7,741 bases of DNA from Dehalococcoidales bacterium (GTDB lineage Bacteria > Chloroflexota > Dehalococcoidia > Dehalococcoidales > Fen-1064), in the NCBI GenBank assembly GCA_028712845.1, contig JAQTPO010000093.1, positions 1 to 7,741 of the forward strand, given 5' to 3'. Each line of letters opens with the position of its first letter. Positions within the stretch are counted from its first letter, which is position 1. Shown here piece by piece: positions 4,994 through 7,741 of this stretch. The notes beneath the pieces were generated by a model. It saw nothing but the letters and a program-made list of their open reading frames with translations. It was not told the origin of the DNA and ran no database searches. The position numbers and the translations under genes were made by a program.

Positions 4994-6535
4994 TTATTCT
5001 TTCGTAAAGATATTGTGATGTTGCCATGCAGGGGAAGGAACGGAGAAATCCGTGCGGAAATGCGCTCCCCGACTCTCCACTCTAATAAGTGCGGCTTCGG
5101 TGATAAGACGTCCTGTGATTGTCATATTACTCAATTCGTAAGAGACCCGTTCCGTGAGCGGCAATCCTTTTTGCCAGGTTGCGAGAATATCAGCGGCTTC
5201 GGTGAGCGTTTCTTTATTCCGGATGATGCCCACCTTATCCCACATTAGAGTTTTCATGTTATACATATTGATATCAGGCACGTTCCTATGAGCTTTTCTG
5301 TTACTCAAGGTATGATGCTCGTCAGTTGTTTTCTTGTTCACAGGCGCAACTGAGATGTTTTCTTCCCTTGTCTTGTCCAGAATTCTCTTGCTGAAAACCA
5401 GCACTTCCAGCATTGAATTTGAAGCCAGCCGATTAGCACCGTGAACACCGGTACACGCCGTCTCACCAGCAGCAAAAAGTCCGGGAATATTAGTCTCTCC
5501 CCAGGCATTCACTTTAACCCCACCCATCATGTAATGAGCCGCCGGCGCCACCGGCACCATTTCCTTTGTAATATCCAGCCCGTAGTCAAGGCAAAATTGA
5601 TAGATATTGGGGAACCGTGTCGTGACCAGATTCCGTGGCAGATGAGTGACATCGATGAAGACATTTTCTGCGCCGGTTTTTTCCATTTCATAGACAATGC
5701 TTCGTGCTACGACATCCCGCGGGGCTAGTTCTTTCTCCGGCGTGTAATCAGGCATAAACCGGTAGCCATGTATGTTACGCAGAATACCGCCTTCGCCACG
5801 GACCGCTTCGGAGATAAGGAAATTCGGCACACCTGACAGATGTAATGCAGTAGGATGGAACTGGAAGAACTCCATATCGGTTATCTCTGCCCCGGCTTCA
5901 TAGGCAAGGGCAATACCATCCCCGGTAGCTATCTCCGAATTTGTGTTGAATTTGTACAACTGGCCGGCACCACCGGTCGCCAGAATCAACCAGCGGCATT
6001 CAAATTCCTCGAAAGCTCCTGTACGGCAGTCTTGCGTCTTGACTCCCTTAACTCTACCTTTTTCCAGTAGTATCTCTAACGCCAAGTGGCTTTCCATCAC
6101 TCTGATACGGGACGCCCTGACACGTTTACTGAGAGTAACTTCAATGTGCTCACCGGTGGCATCTCCGCCGGCGTGCAGGATGCGGGGCACACTATGCGCC
6201 GCTTCCATCGTCAGGGCTATTTTCCCTTCCAGAGTATCGAAAGGGACTCCGAAACGCACCAGGTCGGCAATGCGGTCGGGAGCCTCGGTAGCCAGAATGC
6301 GGACTGCCTCTTTATCACACAACCCGGCACCGGCGGCAAGAGTATCTTTAATATGCAAGGCAGGGGAATCATTAATTCCAATGGGCGCGGCGATGCCGCC
6401 CTGAGCATGCCTGGTATTGCACTCTTCAAGACTGCTCTTGGTGATAATGAGCACACTGCCCTGCTCTTTTGCCAGCAGGGCAGTGTAAAGTCCAGCAATA
6501 CCACTACCTACTAATATGTAGTCAAAATAGCTCAC
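4994..6535 (-). CDS. nadB: L-aspartate oxidase
   Basis: Flavoenzyme that oxidises L-aspartate to iminoaspartate, the first step of de novo NAD synthesis; NadA then makes quinolinate. 513 residues, within the usual range. FAD-binding GSGIAGL (10-16); RHAQGGIAA (42-50); HAGGDATGEH (121-130); FHPTAL (226-231); SEAVRGEGGILRN (242-254); APRDVVAR (271-278); HYMMGGV (334-340); GLFAAGETACTGVHGANRLASNSMLE (352-377); and the C-terminal ESRGAHFRTDF (487-497). Glu111, His227, Arg273, His334 and Arg369 align with residues implicated in the active site of the E. coli enzyme. In an anaerobe, fumarate rather than O2 would be the likely electron acceptor. Start GTG 6535-6533 with strong GAGGAG (6548-6543) 7 nt upstream. 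It lies 69 bp after yajC, probably the end of the miaB-yajC operon. No nadA or nadC is in the window. Confidence 0.96.
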   Translation of the reverse strand: MSYFDYILVGSGIAGLYTALLAKEQGSVLIITKSSLEECNTRHAQGGIAAPIGINDSPALHIKDTLAAGAGLCDKEAVRILATEAPDRIADLVRFGVPFDTLEGKIALTMEAAHSVPRILHAGGDATGEHIEVTLSKRVRASRIRVMESHLALEILLEKGRVKGVKTQDCRTGAFEEFECRWLILATGGAGQLYKFNTNSEIATGDGIALAYEAGAEITDMEFFQFHPTALHLSGVPNFLISEAVRGEGGILRNIHGYRFMPDYTPEKELAPRDVVARSIVYEMEKTGAENVFIDVTHLPRNLVTTRFPNIYQFCLDYGLDITKEMVPVAPAAHYMMGGVKVNAWGETNIPGLFAAGETACTGVHGANRLASNSMLEVLVFSKRILDKTREENISVAPVNKKTTDEHHTLSNRKAHRNVPDINMYNMKTLMWDKVGIIRNKETLTEAADILATWQKGLPLTERVSYELSNMTITGRLITEAALIRVESRGAHFRTDFSVPSPAWQHHNIFTKE

Positions 6536-6554
6536 CTGAACACTCCTCGGCGGA

Positions 6555-6567
6555 TAAACCGGGTTTA
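6555..6567. repeat. Short palindrome upstream of nadB
   Basis: TAAACC-G-GGTTTA, 6-bp perfect arms, 7 bp before the nadB Shine-Dalgarno in the 69-bp yajC-nadB gap. It could be an operator or a small mRNA hairpin. It does not match an NAD-regulon operator that I can recall, so no regulator is named. Confidence 0.35.
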
Positions 6568-6604
6568 CTGAGAATTACTGTATGGCGTACAACTCTGCTA
6601 TTGT

Positions 6605-7018
6605 TCAGCCGGTTTTTACGGTATCTTCAGGTTGTTTGCCGACAACCGCCCACTTGGCAACTCTCATCGTTGCGCCGGAATCAGTCTTGAGGAGGAAACT
6701 ATCCTCGTAAACACTCTCGATTTGCCCGTAGATGCCGGCATTAGTAATAACCCTATCGCCCCTCTGAAGTGTCTGTAACATCTTCTGCGATTCCTGCTGC
6801 CTCTTCCGCTGCGGACGGATAGTGAAGAAATACATCAATCCGAAGAGAACAACGATGAAACCAATCATCGGCAGAAGGCTTGTCCATGTGCTTGCCGCCG
6901 TATCACTACCATCAGTAGCAGTGGTCGATGTGGTTACCGGATAACAGCCGCCTGCAAAAACGAGTATCGACAGCAATGCCAGTATTATCCCTAAACCCAT
7001 AATTTTTGTCTTTCCCAA
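6605..7018 (-). CDS. yajC: YajC family Sec translocase accessory protein with N-terminal lipobox
   Basis: YajC associates with SecDF and SecYEG in the membrane. The core is clear: membrane segment LLPMIGFIVVLFGLMYFFTI (about 48-67), RPQRKRQQE (68-76), LQRGDRVITNAGIYGQI (84-100) and a C-terminal beta region (DSFLLKTDSGATMRVAKWAVV). At 137 residues it is longer than the usual 85-115, because of an N-terminal extension: KTKIMGLGIILALLSILVFAGGC forms a signal-peptide-like helix with lipobox AGGC (Cys25), then a Thr/Ser/Asp-rich linker (26-47). This would give a lipid-anchored N-terminus plus one transmembrane helix, or two membrane helices if uncleaved. Start TTG 7018-7016: AAGGAG (7031-7026) is 7 nt upstream, better than for ATG six codons later (7000). 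It begins 15 bp after miaB. secD and secF, its common neighbours, do not follow; nadB does. Confidence 0.9.
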   Translation of the reverse strand: MGKTKIMGLGIILALLSILVFAGGCYPVTTSTTATDGSDTAASTWTSLLPMIGFIVVLFGLMYFFTIRPQRKRQQESQKMLQTLQRGDRVITNAGIYGQIESVYEDSFLLKTDSGATMRVAKWAVVGKQPEDTVKTG

Positions 7019-7025
7019 ATCCCCT

Positions 7026-7031
7026 CTCCTT
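7026..7031 (-). promoter_or_regulatory. Ribosome-binding site fixing the TTG start of yajC
   Basis: AAGGAG, 7 nt before TTG (7018), placed between the miaB stop and yajC. It supports the TTG over the in-frame ATG at 7000, for which it would be too far away. Confidence 0.7.
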
Positions 7032-7033
7032 CT

Positions 7034-7741
7034 CTAGTGATTAATTGTGCCCTGTAACGACCATGGGCTAGCAAGGTCTACCCTTAAGTGTACCAGTTTT
7101 CCCAGACAATTTGTATTATCGCTGAAAAAGACCAGTTTGTCCGTGACGGTACGGCCGTACCATTTACCCTTCTGTTTCCCTTCGACAAGGACTTCTACGG
7201 TTTTCCCCTCCAGTCTAGCATTTATCCCGGTGACAATACTTTCCTGAAGCTGTTCCACAAGCGCTAAACGCCTCTTTTTTTCACTTTGCGGGACATCATC
7301 TGCCAGCTCTCTAGCGGCGATGGTGCCGGGTCTTGGGGAATAGGCGGCAATGTGGACAGTATCAAATTTTATCTCCGTAAGTAAATCGACCGTCTGCTGG
7401 AATTGCGCTTCGGTTTCCGAGGGAAAGCCGACGATAATGTCACTGACCAAACCCACATCCGGTATTTCGCTGCGTATCTCATCGACCAGCCGTTTGTAAT
7501 CTTCGATGGTGTAACCACGGCGCATTGCCTTTAAAATTTCGTTACTGCCGGCTTGCGCGGGTAGAGTGATATTTTTGCAGACTTTATCCAGATGGGCAAT
7601 CGTTTGAATCAGACGGCGGCTCATATCTTTAGGGTGGTTCGTCAGAAAACGTACTCGGTAAAGACCCTCGATACCGTTTAATTCGGTCAGAAGGTCAGCC
7701 AGTTCCGGCTTTCCCGGCAAATCATGTCCGTAAGAGTCCAC
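7034..7741 (-). CDS. miaB: MiaB, tRNA-2-methylthio-N6-isopentenyladenosine synthase (5' end outside window)
   Basis: Radical SAM methylthiotransferase that adds the 2-methylthio group to i6A37 in tRNA. The 235 codons present cover the C-terminal half. They begin within the MiaB-typical DSYGHDL segment, so the first codon (GTG, Val) is internal and not a start. Then come [12 protein letters not shown] (family: SHPKD), [21 protein letters not shown] (family: LPVQSGSN..L..M.RGYT), [28 protein letters not shown], and a C-terminal TRAM RNA-binding domain from about residue 175 ([19 protein letters not shown] to the end). The N-terminal UPF0004 domain and the radical-SAM CxxxCxxC lie outside. The Ala substitutions in LPAQAGS and the Asn in NHPKD are small departures from consensus. 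The MtaB sister family is possible, but YSPRPGT and HPKD favour MiaB. Likely first visible gene of the miaB-yajC-nadB operon. Confidence 0.9.
   Translation of the reverse strand: MDSYGHDLPGKPELADLLTELNGIEGLYRVRFLTNHPKDMSRRLIQTIAHLDKVCKNITLPAQAGSNEILKAMRRGYTIEDYKRLVDEIRSEIPDVGLVSDIIVGFPSETEAQFQQTVDLLTEIKFDTVHIAAYSPRPGTIAARELADDVPQSEKKRRLALVEQLQESIVTGINARLEGKTVEVLVEGKQKGKWYGRTVTDKLVFFSDNTNCLGKLVHLRVDLASPWSLQGTINH

Noticed and set aside
5943..6514. Long plus-strand frames of 153 and 142 codons inside nadB
   Set aside because: Shadow frames of the aspartate oxidase gene, whose motifs are all in the minus-strand frame.
1..7741. Search for defence systems, CRISPR arrays, transposases, att sites or phage genes
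   Set aside because: All sizeable regions are explained by housekeeping or small regulatory genes; no spaced repeats of CRISPR type or mobile-element ends were seen.

Overview
The window is compact bacterial chromosome at roughly 50% G+C, with nine genes on the minus strand and one (a MarR-type regulator) on the plus strand. Most genes are ordinary housekeeping genes: TatD-type DNase, class 1B dihydroorotate dehydrogenase, L-aspartate oxidase, YajC and MiaB. The gene set, the form of the MarR protein (motif DYNLWVLIRQTRD), the small two-CxxC protein and the GOLD-like lipoprotein suggest an anaerobic Chloroflexota of the Dehalococcoidia type. That placement is inferred from protein character; no marker in the window proves it. 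Four of the nine visible starts are not ATG (tatD TTG, lipoprotein GTG, nadB GTG, yajC TTG).

Layout, right to left along the main direction of transcription. (1) 7741-4994: miaB (5' end outside the window), yajC and nadB, closely spaced with strong Shine-Dalgarno sequences. They look like one operon for tRNA modification, Sec translocase support and the first step of de novo NAD synthesis. (2) 4987-4478: a plus-strand MarR regulator that converges on nadB, with 6 bp between the two stop codons and a hairpin covering the junction. (3) 4477-4226: a divergent intergenic region with an extended -10 promoter for marR and a TTGACT-N17-TATTGT promoter for a secreted GOLD-like lipoprotein (4225-3692). 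(4) 3691-3400: a 292-bp AT-rich gap with an 11-bp tandem repeat and a weak promoter candidate. (5) 3399-3181: a 72-residue two-CxxC zinc-ribbon-like protein, closed by a clear intrinsic terminator (3128-3090). (6) From a promoter at 3071-3043: a COG1237-type metallo-beta-lactamase-fold protein, pyrD (translationally coupled), a lower-G+C NUDIX hydrolase, then, after a 144-bp gap, tatD running off the left end.

No CRISPR array, transposon, phage module, tRNA or rRNA gene was found. The less explained items are the MarR/GOLD-lipoprotein divergon with an inverted repeat over the marR promoter, the COG1237 protein coupled to pyrD, the YajC carrying a lipobox, and the compositionally distinct NUDIX gene.
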